From positions 8,026,610-8,090,609 of the forward strand of contig OZ024828.1 in NCBI GenBank assembly GCA_964016985.1: DNA of 64,000 nt. Reading direction: 5' to 3'. Every line of letters starts with the position of its first letter. Position 1 is the stretch's first letter. Both the position numbers and the translations under genes were made by a program. Under the pieces are notes generated by a model. It worked only from the letters and a program-made list of their open reading frames with translations. It was not told where the DNA came from and did no database searches. The stretch comes from Anodontia alba (Eukaryota; Mollusca; Bivalvia; Lucinida; Lucinidae). Positions 25,901-40,900 of this stretch are shown here, in pieces.

Positions 25901-28900
25901 GATACTTGGAATAATCTCTTATGCACAAGAACTTCTTTCTTAATTCTTCAAATATATAGACAGATTTATTAAGCTTTCAGCAGATGGAAAATTGATATTT
26001 TTCTTATTTTTCCTAGAAAACAGGATTTGACACTTTCAGCAAAATGTCTCCATTGGAGACAATTTGCAAAAAATGTCAAATCCTGTTTTCTGGGAAAAAT
26101 GTTTCAAAATGCTGTCAGCTGAAATTTTTATGCGGAGTGCTATAAAGCGTTAATGTCAATCAGGTGTCTGTGTATCACTCACCATAAGCTGGCTTGGAAA
26201 AAAAAAAAATCAACAAAAAACAAACAACTGTCAAACTTATCTGATTTCTTTGTCAAACCAATTTTCAACATTTCAATAAAAAAGGTACATTCTTTTTTGC
26301 AGATTTGTCAGCTTGTAGAAATCTTAGACTTTCACATTTTCATGGGTGGGTAGAAGGGAGTGTACAATAAAAACTCTCCAGAGTACTTACTTGGCAGATC
26401 TGACCCAGTTCATATGCTGGTTTAAGGAAAACAAAAACTTCTGTCTGTGTACTGTCCATAACTGAAAATATCAAAATGCATGCAGTCTCAATAAATATCT
26501 TGTAAGCATTATCACAACTCAACCTGGCATTTTCATCCTATAAATTCAGACAAATAGTAGATGCTAAAATAGCAGTTTGCTCAGTCTGCACTATTTACCA
26601 CTCAATTAGCACTTTTTAGACTCATCACCTGGGCCCAGTTGTTCAAAGCTAACGACATCGTTAGTTAATGATTCATTAAAATTTACATGGAGTGAAATGC
26701 AAATATGCTGAAATTTTTTGCTGAAAAAATGTGAGTAGCTTTTGCAGTGTCATTTTGCTAGAAAATCTGGTGTATGAAGTTTTAGTATAATTACAGTGAT
26801 ATTAGCTAAATAGAATAGCTTTCCAAAATTCCAAAAGAGGAGAAATTGCTCCTCTTTTCCACAATATTTTCAATATATCTCTAATTTCAGGAGTCAAATT
26901 AAATAGTCATTGTGAAATGTGGTTGTTCAATTTATTTTTTCCTCAATTCTGCAAATCTGATATGCCGAGGTATGGATATCTCAAAGTATTTCAGAAAGTC
27001 CCTTGGACTTAAAGATAACGAGAGTCGACTCATTAGGTACTCATCAGAAGTGCCTCCCTCAGGCCCTTCCAATAAATACCCATTATATGTTTTCCAAGAG
27101 AAAACATCTATCTGAATACCTCTCTAGTCATGCTGAATAAATTAAGTTACCATGCCCATTTCTAATTTTCGGCCAATCAGATTACTTGATCCAAGTTGTT
27201 CATACAAATTCAAATACTTAATGACTAACAGTGCAGATACAGATCAGTTGGCTTCTTCAGATGCCAACTGATCGGGATCTACTATGTTTGCAAAGACAGG
27301 GTATATCTGGGTTCAGCAGGACAAGGGTTAAGTTACTGTAGAAGCACAGACTCAACTGCAATCAGGTCACGAAGTCCTTTTTCATCGAATCATGTGATTC
27401 TGAAAAGACATGCTTTAAATAAAACATACCTTTATAGTTTTATCATCTGATGATGTGAGTAATGTCTGACCATCACTGGAGAAATCTACACTTCTAACTG
27501 TGGCTGTGTGGGCTTTGAATACTGTTGACTCCCCTTTACTGAAGTACAAAAAATAAAACAAAACGTCTTTAGTCTATATGGCGCTAGTAAAGAACTTTTT
27601 TCTCAACCAAAGTTTCCAATGGGTATCCATAATATATGTTTTGTGAAGATACAATAAAATAATTACAGGATATCCCTATTAGGCCTAAAATAAAAAATAA
27701 AACCAGAGGTTCGATTGGTGATCAGGAGGTCGTGGGTTTGATCCTCGCCGGGTCAGGCAACAGTTTTTCAAGGAGACTGATCATGAAATATTTTCTACTG
27801 TCATTCTCTCCCTTCTGCTGATTCAAGAAGGGCAGTTGTCAGTTTCTGGTGAAAGAATGTACACAAATACTGGTCAACTACTTTGGGGACTAAGCTTGCC
27901 CAGGAAAAGTGTGGTTTGATAAACTGACAGACTTGATATGATCCTAATTGGTTGACTGGGCTGCAAAACCTCAATTCAATCAATCAATAAACCAGAGGAC
28001 CAATGGTCCTGTAGCTCACCTGAGACTATTTGTTCTGAGCAAGCTTATGGCAACATTTAAAAATTAAATAAAACATATGGCTATGGTAGCCAGTACAGCT
28101 TGAAAATATCCTACATGAACTTGGTATGGAATTTAGCTTTAATTAATTTGGCCAAAACAGAAACTTCACATAAAATATGGCTTTGATAAAGTGACAAACC
28201 CATGCCTTCTAGTTTTACTTAAGAAGATTTCTAGAGTTTTCCCCCCATACATGTATGAGTCTATGTAAAACAAGTGATCCCTGGGGCAAGGCCATTTTTG
28301 ATGCCAGCACTATAATGTGAATAATCTTGGTAAAGGTCCACTAGATAAAACTAAGTACCAAAAGTTAAAGCCTAGGCCTTCTAGTTTCACACAAGATTCA
28401 GGCCCCAACCTAGGCCCAACAAGTAGGGAGAAGTGACTTCTCCCTCCAGCCCAAATAGGGAGAAGTGAAGGACCAGAGGGAGAAGTGACTGACCGTTCAT
28501 GCAAAATGGTGGATGATGCAATATTATGAATGAAAAAAAAAATCAAAAACTAATTTATTGCTTTATTAAAACCTTAAACATTTTAAAACTATCTATCCAG
28601 ATATTAGGTAAAGAACATGTACGTGTAACTTTTCATTATTTGATTCAGCTCTTTGGCGAATGGTTATTTTTTTTTCTCACACAGCTCCAGATAATTCAGT
28701 AATAATTTTCTGTGATTCTCTTTAAAAATATACATTGTTGGTACTCATAATTAGAACTGACTTGAACTGATTCTAACAGGTACTCACAACATATTTTTTT
28801 AAAGAAGTAATAAAAACTATCCCTAAATTGTCACCATTTCCCCTTGTTTAACCCTTGTCCTGCTGAACCCGGATATACCCTGCCATTGCAAACAGTGTAG

Positions 28901-31900
28901 ATCCAGATCAGGAAGCCAACTGATCTGGATCTGCACAATTTGCCATTAAGTATGTAAATTTATAGCAACATTCACAGCTACTGGGTTTGGGAGACCCAAT
29001 TTTCAGCCAAGATGTGAGCGACATGACTGCCGTTTACGAGCTGATATACGAAGAGGAGAAAAAAAATGATTAAATTGATTAAACACTCATTTGAAAAACA
29101 AACAAACAGTTTTTAATTAAAGTCAAAGAAAAGACAAACTATTCAATTAGCATCTATTAATCGGTACGTTAATCCGCTTATCACCACAATCTGACATTAC
29201 AATTTGCATCCGAAGAGTCGCTGCCTAAAGAGATCAAAGAGTTTTTAGTTGTTTGTACTGTTGTTTGAGCACAGAAGCGTGTCATCCAGGCAATCCTTTT
29301 GACGGTTATTGACACATTGGCCCCGCCCACTAAACGGTAAAATTGTCACTCTTACATTGTCCACGTGGTGCTTTCGGCCAATCATTTTGGTCAGTTATCA
29401 TCACGGGTGATTGCATGGTATCTGATGACATCAACACTAGTGATTACTGGATTAATCAAAGGAATATGGACGGTTATGGATAATTACCAATCAAGGTAAT
29501 TATATCATGTTTTTGTAAACAACGAGTTGTTGTAGGTGTATCGCCGTTAGCGATCATTAAAGCAACTGTCAGTGTCTGCTGTAAACAAGCAAACAAGAAT
29601 TCCGCGGAAGGCGTCATCGCACCTGCTGGGGCAAAAGTCACGGGAGCCACAATCAGAACGTGGTTATTAAATAAGTTTATTTCATTCTTAGCAGTGCTTA
29701 CTTGGAAAACTGGGTTGAAAAAAATGTAGACAAAGTGCCTAGTGGGGCACATATATTCCAGGCCAGTCCCATTCCCTCTTATGGCTATATCTTCAGCACT
29801 GACTTTTCGTATCATACAGCCCAATGATAATGGAACGTTGACGTAAAATGTGTAAAAGTCACTGGAGCATTAAATATAGGTCAAGGTCACGGGTCAAGGT
29901 ACCTGCTAATTCAGTACATCAAGGAGAAACACAATGCAAGGTATGGTGGTTGTAGGCCTTATAGTTGAGGAGTTATCAAACATTAACGTAAAATGTGTCA
30001 AATATAGGTCAAGGTCACCGGGTCAAGGTACCTGCCAAGCCAGTGCAATGAGGTGAAGCACTATGCAAAGTTTAGTGGTTGTAGGTCTTATATTTGAGGA
30101 GATACCGAACATCAACATAAAATGTGTCAGTCACTGGAGTGCACAATATAGGTCAAGGTCACCAGGTCAAGGTACCTGCCGAGTCAGTACATCGAGAAGA
30201 AGTGCTATATAAGGTTTGGTGGTTGAAAGCCTTACAGTTGAGGACATATGGAAGGATGACGTAAAAGGTGTAAAAGTTAATGGAGCGCGAAATATAGGTC
30301 AAGGTCACCCAGTGAAGGTACCTGCGGAGTCCGTACATTGAGGAGAAGCACTATGCAAGGTTTGATGGTTGTAGGCCTTACAGTTGAGGAGATATTGAAC
30401 GTTGACGTAAAATGTGTAAAAGGCACTGGAGCGCAAAATATAGGTCAAGGTCACTGGGTCAAGATACCTGCCGAGTCAATACATCTAGGAGAAGCACTAT
30501 GCAAGGTTTGGTGGCTAGAGGTCTTACACTTGAGGAGATCTGGAACATTGAAGTAAATTATGTCAAAGTCACTGCAGCCAAAATATAGGTCAAGGTCACC
30601 AGGTCAAGGTATCTGCCAAGTCAGTACATTGAGAAGAAGCACTTTGCAAGGTTTGATGGTTGTAGGCCTTATAGTCGAGGAGATATCGAACGTCGACGCA
30701 AAATATATCAAAGTCACTGGAGCGCAAAATATAGGTCAAGGTCACTGGGTCAAGGTATATGCCAAGTCAGTACATCTACGAGAAGCACTATGCAAGGTTT
30801 GGTAGTTGTACGCCTTATAGTTGAGAAGATCTGGAACGTCAACGTAAATTGTGTCAAAGTCAATGGAGTGCAAAATATAGGTCAAGGTCACTGGGTCAAC
30901 ATACCTGCCAAGTCAGGAGGTCAGGGAGATGTGTCATGCAAGGTATGATGGTTGTTGTAGAATTGTAGTTGATTAGAATACTAACTTCGACGTAAATGTC
31001 GAACTTCGATATAACAGAACTGTTAACAGACAGACAGACAGATGAACGGACGGACGAATGGAAAAGCGAGCACCTATGTCGCAAAGTCGGGAGGTCAGGG
31101 AGATGTTTCATAAAAGGTTTGATGGTTGTTTAGTTTTGTAGTTGATTAGAATACGAACTTTGACATAAATGTCGAATGTCGACATAACAGAACTGTTAAC
31201 AGACGGACGGACGAACAGACAGACGAATGGAAAAGTGGGCACCTATGTCGCAAAGTCAGGAGGTCAGGGAGATGTTTCATGCAAGGTTTGATGGTTGTTT
31301 AGTCTTGTAGTTGATTAAAATACTAACTTTGACATAAATGTCGAACTTCGACATAAATGTTGACAGACGGACGGACGAATGGACAGACATACGGAAAAGC
31401 GGACGCCTATGTCGCAAAGTCAGGAGGTAAGGGAGATGTTTCATGCAAGGTTTGATGGTTGTTTAGTCTTGTAGTTGATTAGAATACTAACTTTGACATA
31501 AATGTCGAATGTCGACATAAATGTTGACAGACGGACGGACGGAAAATCGGACGCCTATATCGCACCCTGCTACAAGCAGGTGCGATAAAAACCGACTTAC
31601 CGGCGCAAGCAAAACCGAAAGTAGGTTTCGAAAATTGCCGAAAAACGGGGCGAAGTAGTCTTCTCCTTCCCGGACCGATAGGGCGAAGTCATAAGAATTT
31701 CGGCGACTTCTTCGCCCGAATCGCCCCCTGGGTGGAGGCCTGAGATTTTTTTTTTTTTAAGTTTTTTTTCCCATAGGAGTCTATGTAAAGCAACTGACAT
31801 CTGGAATGAAGCCATTTTAACCCCAGGGCCATAATTTGAAAAATCTTGGTAAAGGCTCTCTAGCTGATGCTACATACCAAATATGAAAGGTCAGGGCCTT

Positions 31901-34900
31901 CTACTTTTCAGACAAGAAGATTTTTAAAGTTTTATTTTAAATGAGACTGTGTAAAACAACTGACCCCTGGGGTAGGCATTTTTGACACCAGGGCTATAAT
32001 TTGATCTTAGCAGAGGTCCATTAGATAAAGCTATATAGCAAATATGAAAAACTTGGGCCTTTTGTTTCAGACAAGAAGATTTTTAAAGTTTTTTCCCTAT
32101 ATGATTCTATGTAAAACAAGTGAGCCACAGGTCAGGGTCATTTTTGAGCTCAAGGCTACAATTCAAACATACCAAATATCAAGGGTCTGGGCCTTCTACT
32201 TTTCAGACAAGAAGATTTTAAAGTTTTTCTTTAAATGAGACTATATAAAACAAGTGACCCCTGATGTGGGACCATTTTTGCACCATGGCTATAATTTGAA
32301 CAATCTTAGTAGAGGTCCATTAGATAAAGCTATGTACCTAAAAAAACACACACTTGGGCCTTTTGTTTCAGACAATAAGATTTTTAAAGTTTTTCCCTAT
32401 ATGATTCTATGTAAAACAAGTGAGCCCCAGGGCAGGACCATTTTTCAGCCTAGGGTTACAATTTGAACAATCTTGGTAGAGGCCCATTAGATGCATTTAC
32501 ATACCAAATATCAAAGGCCTCAGCCTTCTAATTTCAGAGAAGACAATTTTTTAAAGTTTTCCCTATATGATTCTAAATGATTTATGGGGCAGGGTCATTT
32601 TTTACCCCAGGCCTACAATTTGAATAATCTTGGGAGAGGTCCACAAGATAAAGATACATACCAAATATCCAACAGCCTGGGCCTTCTACTTTCAGACAAG
32701 AAGATTTTTAAAGTTTTGCCTGTTTAGGAGTCCATGTAGAAAATTTGACCTTTCCGTAAAAAAGGTCCAGGTCAACCCAAGGTTGTAATTTTTCTCAAAC
32801 TTTAATGGCTCACGTCCCCAATGCTGCATACCGAGCCCCAGGGCCATTGGCCATTTGGTTCGGGAGATTTTCAAGGTGTTTTTACCATATATGGGTATGA
32901 CGAGCATCTTGATCATGTGACCAGATGTAGTGATCAACTTTCATTTCCCCAGCCCATGGAGGCTCCTATGAAATTTAGCTTTGATTGGCCCACCGGTTTC
33001 TGAGGAGAAGATATTTGAAGAGTGTGGACGACAGATGGATGACGGAGCCTATACTAAAAGCTCGCCTATGAGCCTATAGGCTCAAATGAGCTAAAAATAT
33101 TTCTCTGGATAATCTGTTTATCTAGAACTATGATAACTACACTAAACTCACACAGAGGGAATCCATAACCTAACAGTTTTGTCTCTCGAGGCTGAGGCTA
33201 CTAGGTGACCTGATGGTGAAAAGCACACACTCATCACTGCATCCTGAAAGATAAAGAAACCATGAAGTCTTAGCACAGCTCCAATGGCAATAAATTTAGC
33301 TAGCCTGGCCCAGAGAACTTGACCAGGGCTTTGAAAATACATGTACTATGCCTGACTTGTCCAACTTGTCCCATATCCCTGAGGACAAGTAAGAAATTTC
33401 AATTTACTTGTCCTGGGACAAGGACTTCAAAGCTCTAGCTTTTAAAAGTATCCAGATTATGAGATATATATTTTCTTATTTCTCAAAGAAAACATATGTT
33501 ATGGGTACTCATTAGAAGTGCCTCCCTGAGGCACTTCTAATGAGTATCCACAACATATGTTTTCTTCATGAAATAAGAACAATGTCAAATCTGAAGAGTG
33601 ACTCTTGATTGGACAAGTAGATTTTGACCATTTACTTGTCCGTGGACAAGCAATGAAACTTGATAATTCCACAAACCTGACTTGACTCTTCAACTATTTT
33701 CAGTCTTGTGTGTGTGAGTTCATTGCTTTCAAGGATCATCTTGTTAAGCATCTATTTATCTTCATTAGTGTCATGTGGCTGTCGTAAAACATTTCCCTAT
33801 ACTTCACTATAGAGTAGTTTATATTTTCTTGGTCCTTTGTGATCACTGTCAGAGCCCATTCTGGGAATTTTGAAATTTTATACCAGGATCACTGATGAGG
33901 CCTGATTGGCCAAAGCTAGACAGTCTGGCCCAAAAAACCTGAAACTTCAGCTTTTAACCCTTGTCCTGCTGAATAAATTAAGATACCACTCCCACTTCTA
34001 ATTTTCTGCCAATCAGATTACTTGATCCGGATTACTGCTTTAAATTCACATACTTAATGGCAAACAGTGCAGATCCAGATCAGTTGGCTTCTTCAGAAGC
34101 CAACGGATCTGGATCTACACTGTTTGCAAAGATAGGGTATATCCGGGTTCAGCAGGACAAGGGTTAAATTGTGAATGTGTTCAATGGTCTCAGCAGTCAT
34201 TCTTGTTAGAATATCTTCACTACAGATGACATTAGTGCTACACTGTTTACCATTCAGTCAACATTTCTTACAGACATTCATAGCTCTTGATAAGGTGCTT
34301 TTTTTCAATCGAAAAGTATTTATATTTTTTTTATTTCTCAATGAAAACATATGTCAGCATTGAATCAGCAGAAAGGAATGACCGTAGAAAATATTTCATG
34401 ATCAATCTCCAAGAAATAATGTGGCCAGACTTGGTAGGGATCAAAACACACAACCTTCTGATCACCAGTTGGATTTGCATCCAGATGAGCCACCGAGGTC
34501 GGCACTGATAGGCCTGAACAAACAATATAGACCCAGATCAAACTGCTAAAGGAGCAGTTTGATCAGGGTCTGCACTGTTTGCCATTCTATCCATAATTTT
34601 AGATACACTTCTGTATAGACAAATGGGCTTATTCAAATTTTAGGTCAAGTACATGTATTGAACTATAGTATTCACGGTGTCTGAAAAAATGTGCTAATAT
34701 CATACCTTATGTCCCACAAATCTGTAAGCTCTCATCTGTGGCTTGAAGTTCCATACCATCAAACAAGAATCCATTGATCCAGAGGCTGAAAATAAACAAA
34801 CGACTTAAGTGATTTAATCACTCATCTGAGAACTAAATGGCCAAATACTGAAGCATTGAAATGGTAGATAAGAAATAAACAGAAGTCCTAAACTCTGATA

Positions 34901-37900
34901 TTCTATGAAAGCCTTTGACACAACTGCCATTGCCCCAGATAGATTTACAGTAAAACTTCAATGACTTCAATACCGATAGCTCATTTACCATGGATGATTC
35001 AAACTTATTTTATGTTTTTGAGCCCCTAGGAAAATAATTTACTTTTCCGATAGTTCAAGATAATGTATGTTGTGTGTACTCATTAGAACTGCCCCACTGA
35101 GGCAACTCTAACAAGTACAGTCAACATACCATTATTTCATAGAAAAGAAAATCAAAAAGACATCCCTAAATTATCCCCCATCCTGGCACTATGATTAACC
35201 CTCAGTGACTAACAAGTACACTCAACATATAACATTATTTTAAAGATAAGAAGATCAAAAAAACACCTCTAAATTATCCCCCAACCTGACACTATGAGTA
35301 ACCCTCAGTAGCTCGAAATACCCATGTTAAGAACAAATTTCCATGGTCTCAAAGATGTTTGAGCCATTGAAGTTTGACTGTATAATACAACAATCGTCTC
35401 TCTAAGCAATTTTGCAATATTTAAAAAAAAAGGGAGAGCTCAAAACCCTGATTTGTATGATACATACTATCCCTGGTCCTGCAGAACCGGGATATGCCCT
35501 GCCTTTACAAACAGTGCAGATCTAGATCAGTTGGCTTCTCAAGAAATAAGATGTGAATTTGTATCAACAACTTGGATCAAGTTATCTGATTGGATGACCA
35601 TTTGAAGTAGGCATGGCATTTTTATTCAGTATGATAAGGGTTAGAAGATTTCCTTTTATTTCAAACACTCTAATAATTTGAACACCCCTTACTGTTTTGA
35701 AATCACGTCCCGAAAATTGCTCTATTAGTTCGAACAGTCACTTATTTTTTTTTTTAAAACTGATTTTCAAATAGTTTGAAAAGTTAATGTTAATTGATAC
35801 ATTTATATATTTAATGAATCGGTACACTCACTCTCTCTCTTACATGTAAACCATAAAAATCTGTTAATAAGGAGACTTTTTACGCAAAAATGACTCTCAG
35901 AAAATTCAGACCTGCCTTATAAAAAAGGTCTTCGGCCATGCATAATTTTCCAGGATAGCAATAAGGAAAATTGTACTTTATAACCTGTGCTAAATACAGA
36001 GACCCAAATCAGCATGCACTTGAAACAAGAGCTGTCGTAGGACAGCTTAGCTCGCCTGCTGGGTACATTTTATATTGTAACATTTTTATCATTAAGAAAT
36101 TCAAAATGTATAATAATAATAAAACACAAACCCAAAAGGCAAAATCACTGAAGCATGAAATATAGGTCACAATGACCTAGATATAGTAAGTGGTCATTCA
36201 TTGGGTCACATGGAACTAATATCCCCGGTGTGACATTTATCCAACAAATAGTATTCAAGATATAAGGCAAAATCACTAAACCATGAAATATAGGTCACAC
36301 CAACAGAGATATATTTTGACGTCAATAATCGGGTCACAAGGAACTAATATCCCAGGTGTGACATTTATCCAACAAATAGTATTTAAGATATAAGGCAAAA
36401 TCACTTAACCATGAAATATAGGTCACACCAACAGAGATTTATTTTGACGTCAATAATCGGGTCACAAGGAACTAATATCTCAGGTGTGACATTTATCCAA
36501 CAAATAGTATTCAAGATATAAGGCAAAATCACTGAACCATGAAATATAGGTCACACCAACAGAGATATATTTTGACGTCAATAATCGGGTCACAAGGAAC
36601 TAATATCCCAGGTGTGACATTTATCCAACAAATAGTATTCAAGATATAAGGCAAAATCACTGAACCATGAAATATAGGTCACCATGACCTTCACTCTCTT
36701 ACACTTAAACCGATGTCACATAGTTAGCTGATGTATAACCAGCTGTGTCTATAACCTGTAGGCATATAAGATTTTACAAATGTGTCCTAGATTTTTACCC
36801 CTAGCCCCACTCCAAGGCCCACCCTGAGGTATGAACCCAGGGGTATGTTCTTTTGGAATCTCAGAAGACTCCTCCAGGTACCCAAATTCTAAATATGAAT
36901 GCTCTATGAGGAGTGAAAGTCAAGATATAAGAATTTGAAAAACTTTAACACAGTATTACAAAGGTGTCCTAGATTCTGACCCCTAGCCCCACCCAGGGGC
37001 ATGAACCCAGGGGCTTATTCTCTTGGAATCTCAGAAGACCCTCCAAGGTACCTAAGTTCCAAATTTGATGCCTCTGTGAGGAGTGACTGTTGAGATATAA
37101 GCATTTGAAAAACTTTAACGCAGTGTGACGGGAACGGGAACGCAAACGCAAACGACCAGGGTAACTACAATAGCTCTCCTTGTACTTCGTACAGGCGAGC
37201 TAAAAATAGAATTCTGATTTGTTTTTGGGCTCTTCGGAATCAGTTTTACAAATTAAATAGATCCTCAAATGACTGTGAGGATGTGTCTGCCCTGGTGCTG
37301 ACTGACAGCCAGTTTAAACTAACCCTTAAAGTGCTAAGCAAAAATTTGTAGACAACATTTTGAATTTTTTTACTTATTATTATTTATTTTTCAGAGAAAT
37401 AAGTGATGACATTTCATGTGAATCATCTGCATGATTCACCTGAAATGTCAAAACTTTACTCTCTGAAAAAAAAAATAAATAAATAAAATAAATAAAAGTA
37501 TTTTTTTTTTTTTTTGCTGCAGTTGTGATTGGCGCTTTATGGGTTAATCCTTTATTGGTCACAAGGTAGATTAATAAAAAAAAAATAAAATAAAAAAATG
37601 ACACCTATTTCGTGCTCTGAAAATAATAATAAGGCTGATGACAACTTTTGGTAAAACGGAATGTGTAAATCCGCGAGTGTACGGTCATAGCTAACGATTT
37701 TTTTTTTTACTGCCGAGTCCCGTGGAAAAGGGCAAAACTTTCATAGATATGTTATCAAAATGACTGTGGTTAAAAAATTCTAGCTCAAATAGTCAGACAC
37801 ATCACCCAGGGACTCTAGGTTAGTTATTGATTTTTTGACCATGTCTCGTTAAGACAGTTCTTATAGGAGATTTTCTACAATTTCTAATAATTCGAACACC

Positions 37901-40900
37901 CGGATCAATATTTATTTTTTACCTACTCGAACTAAAAGGAAATCAACCATAATCTGATTGCTGCTGCTGCTGACCATACATGTATGTCAAGGTTAACGGC
38001 TTAGAAACTTGTTAAAGTGTTGTATTAATTTTTTCTTTGTGTTTGCCCATATTTCTGTAATTTTTCACTTGAAATTGATATTTGGTTATCCACAGACTGT
38101 TGATCAAAGACTCAGATCAGACTGCACAGATGCAGAGACAGATCTGAGTCTTCACTGATTGTACGTTTGAAGGGACATTTTCTCATACTGTAGCTCATAA
38201 GTAAAATAACCCATTGTAGACTGAATGAACTCCACACCCACCCACCCCCTCCAGTGACAATACATTGTATATATTAGAATATTCTTATTTCAATTTTAGG
38301 GATGCCAGGCTATGTAATTTAGATATTCATAGAGAAAAATGGTGAACTATTTGCAAAGAGTGGAGACCATAATCAGATGCTGCATTCTGCAGCATCTGAT
38401 TTGGGTCTGCACTGTTTGCAAATTACCCTTTTAAGGGTCTCCAGACTACAATGCAAAGGGTTAAAGTTCCAATCATAATTGCACCAGATAACATTCTGGG
38501 CCCAGTTGTTCAAAGCGTCGTTAGCTTAACGAGCTTGTTAAGGGTTATTTCATTAACTGTTTTAGCGGATTCAATATACATGTACAATAATCTGACATTT
38601 TTTTGCTGAAAAAATTTGAGTAGCTTTTGCACTGCAAAAGCTACTCACATTTTTTCAGCAAAAAATTTCAGCATATTTGTGTATCACTTGATGTAAATTT
38701 TAACAAATTGTTAACTAACGACGTCGTTAGCTTTGAACAACTGGGCCCTGATTTTTTTTTTTCAGAAAAAATAAGATGATATTCATGAGGATCATCTGCC
38801 AGACAGATGATTAACATGAAACATTACCGGTAATCTGATTTTCTCAAAAAAAAAAAAATCTGAAAATGACAACGCTATAATTTTGCATGGCACTTTAAGG
38901 TTAAGCAAACTTATTATTACCTAACTGTTTCATGTTGGGATTGAAGTCCACACTAGTCACTGTATCCCTGTGACCCTTGAAATGCCTCTCAAGGGAGGGA
39001 TCCTCCTGAAAATAAAAAAGCATATGCAGTTGAATGTCATAAAAACAACTAAAAAACCAAAGAAAGTCACAGAAGGGTCATAAAATGATACTGCAGAGTT
39101 TGAGTAAGAAAGAAAGTACAATGCCATGTTACATGATGTCGGTCTTACAGTTAATCAGAAATGGAGCCAAATCCTAGGGTTGACATAAAAATGACAAAGT
39201 CATCAGACTGTGAAAAATAGGTCATAGTTATAAAATGTCACAGTGTTTCAGTCCTTGTTAGGAAGAAAGAGTATGCCAAGGTTTTGGTGTAACAGTTGTT
39301 CAGATATGGACTTAAATGCCAGGGTGATAGCAAATGGTGATGTCTGGTTGAATGGATGGACCGGATTAAGATGGAAAACCCTACACTTATATCACACCTG
39401 CTTGGAACAGACAAACTTATGCAAACAGTATAGACCAAGATCAGACACAGCAGAATGAAGCATCTGACCAGGATCTACACCACATGTCATCCATTAATAG
39501 CAAGTTTTAGTAACATTAACAGGTATTATATTATTATATTGTATATTGCCTGTTAGAAAAAAAATTATATGTATAGACAGTCAAAAGCTCCTGAGAGCTT
39601 ATTTTCATAGACCCAAAAAAAGTCAGTTTTGAAAGTGACCCCAAAAAAATACCTGCAAATGGCCAATACCTGCAAAAAATAGCCACTTTCTCCCCAAACC
39701 CCAAAAATAGTAAAATTCAAAATTCTAAACCCCAAAAATTAGTGCTAGCCTACATGTACATGTATGTAGCAGGCAAAATTCAGAGTATGCCCCCACCCCC
39801 CTCCCTAGACCTATTTAGTGATGTCCTGAAGTTTATTCTTTCCCAGGTCTATCTATACAACAAGGGATGAAATAGTCTATCCCTAAGTGGAGTCTCAGCT
39901 AAGACTACAGAGGAGATTAACTAATTAAGATCCTCTTTTGAACCAATAAATCGGAGATATGCATCTGTTTATCTCATGTACACCTTGCCCAGCTGCGTTT
40001 TTTTTTAATTTGTTAAATTCTAAATTTAACCATACACCCAACTGAGGTAATGATCAGATATTGATCTACAGCATTAAGAGATAGATAAATATTCAAAAAT
40101 ATTATTGAGGGGCTGAGCACTGTCCAAACAGGAAGCACTGCACACTGTCCCTTAGAAATTCTGACCTGGACAAAACACTAAAAGGATGCTTAGGAATTTT
40201 CAGTTAGACCTCTTTTAACTGAAACACAACTGGCCATGTCCACAAAAATAGCTTTTCTGACACCACTGGATATTAAATGCACACAGTTTTATAGTTTGGG
40301 AATCAGAATCAGAATATTTTACTGGTGACACATCAAAAGACATTCATTCACTAGGGCCAGTGATTGGGAAGACTAGTAACTAGATTTCACAACTATGGGA
40401 ACTCTATATGACAGAAAATTGGTCAACTCGGCCTGCAACCAACTCGGCCCTGAAGTCAAATCAGTCTCAGGTCAGCCTGGTCAGGTCAGGTCAGCTTGGC
40501 CTGTTTTGCATCTTAACAGGTGTAATCAGAATTCATTCTTAAGGCTATCGTCAGCATGTATGTACACAAACCTAGCCTGTAGTAGGAAATTAAATATGAA
40601 TGAAAAATCACTACCCACCTGCCGAAATTCTGTTCATGCTTTATGTTATAGTGCATTGATTCGCTACACACGGGTTACGAGAGCATTTAGTTACAGATGC
40701 ATACACACGAGCATGTGTATATTACAATAGGAAGCGCTTTAAAGCAAACCGAAAGGAAACAAAAGACTTTTGGTAGTTTGTTTTCTGACAGAGTAATTTT
40801 CCTATTAGGAACAACTTTTGGAGCACCTTTAGAATCTGTTTGCCCCTTAATCTTACCCTAACCATCTGCAAATATCCCAGATATAGGTATGCTAATGGCA

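Larger units (their letters stand above)
28399..31742. mobile_element. TIR DNA transposon inserted in H4, with AGATT duplication
   Basis: The left end CAGGCCCCAACCTAGGCC and the reverse complement of the right end CAGGCCTCCACCCAGGGG are inverted repeats with mismatches. AGATT flanks both sides (28394-28398, 31743-31747), and removing the element rejoins the H4 unit TTTCACACAAGATTTTT. Both ends have GGGAGAAGT-like inner palindromes. There is no transposase frame, so it is non-autonomous. It hosts H5 and decayed P2 and P3 copies. The superfamily is unknown. Confidence 0.6.
27989..33096 (+). mobile_element. Helentron/pearl-like element H4 with large insertion
   Basis: The 5' end has a hairpin AGGACCAATGGTCCT and then AGCTCACCTGAG. 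The 3' end has GAGCCTATAGGCTC, then AAATGAGCTAAAAA. The body repeats a unit with AAGAAGATTTTTAAAGTTTT about every 200-250 bases. It is split by a TIR element at 28399-31742. Confidence 0.6.

Noticed and set aside
29474..29824. 116-residue open frame on the minus strand
   Set aside because: It overlaps the edge of H5, has no recognised motif, and no supporting splice context.
29870..30900. Open frames [14 protein letters not shown] and similar
   Set aside because: They recur because the 143-base unit repeats; each is the same read-through of the array.
40618..40640. Alternative POC1 first exon (ATG AAC AGA ATT TCG GCA G before GTGGGT)
   Set aside because: It ends in phase 1, whereas exon 2 needs phase 0; the 43.25-kb exon fits better and gives a typical N-terminus.
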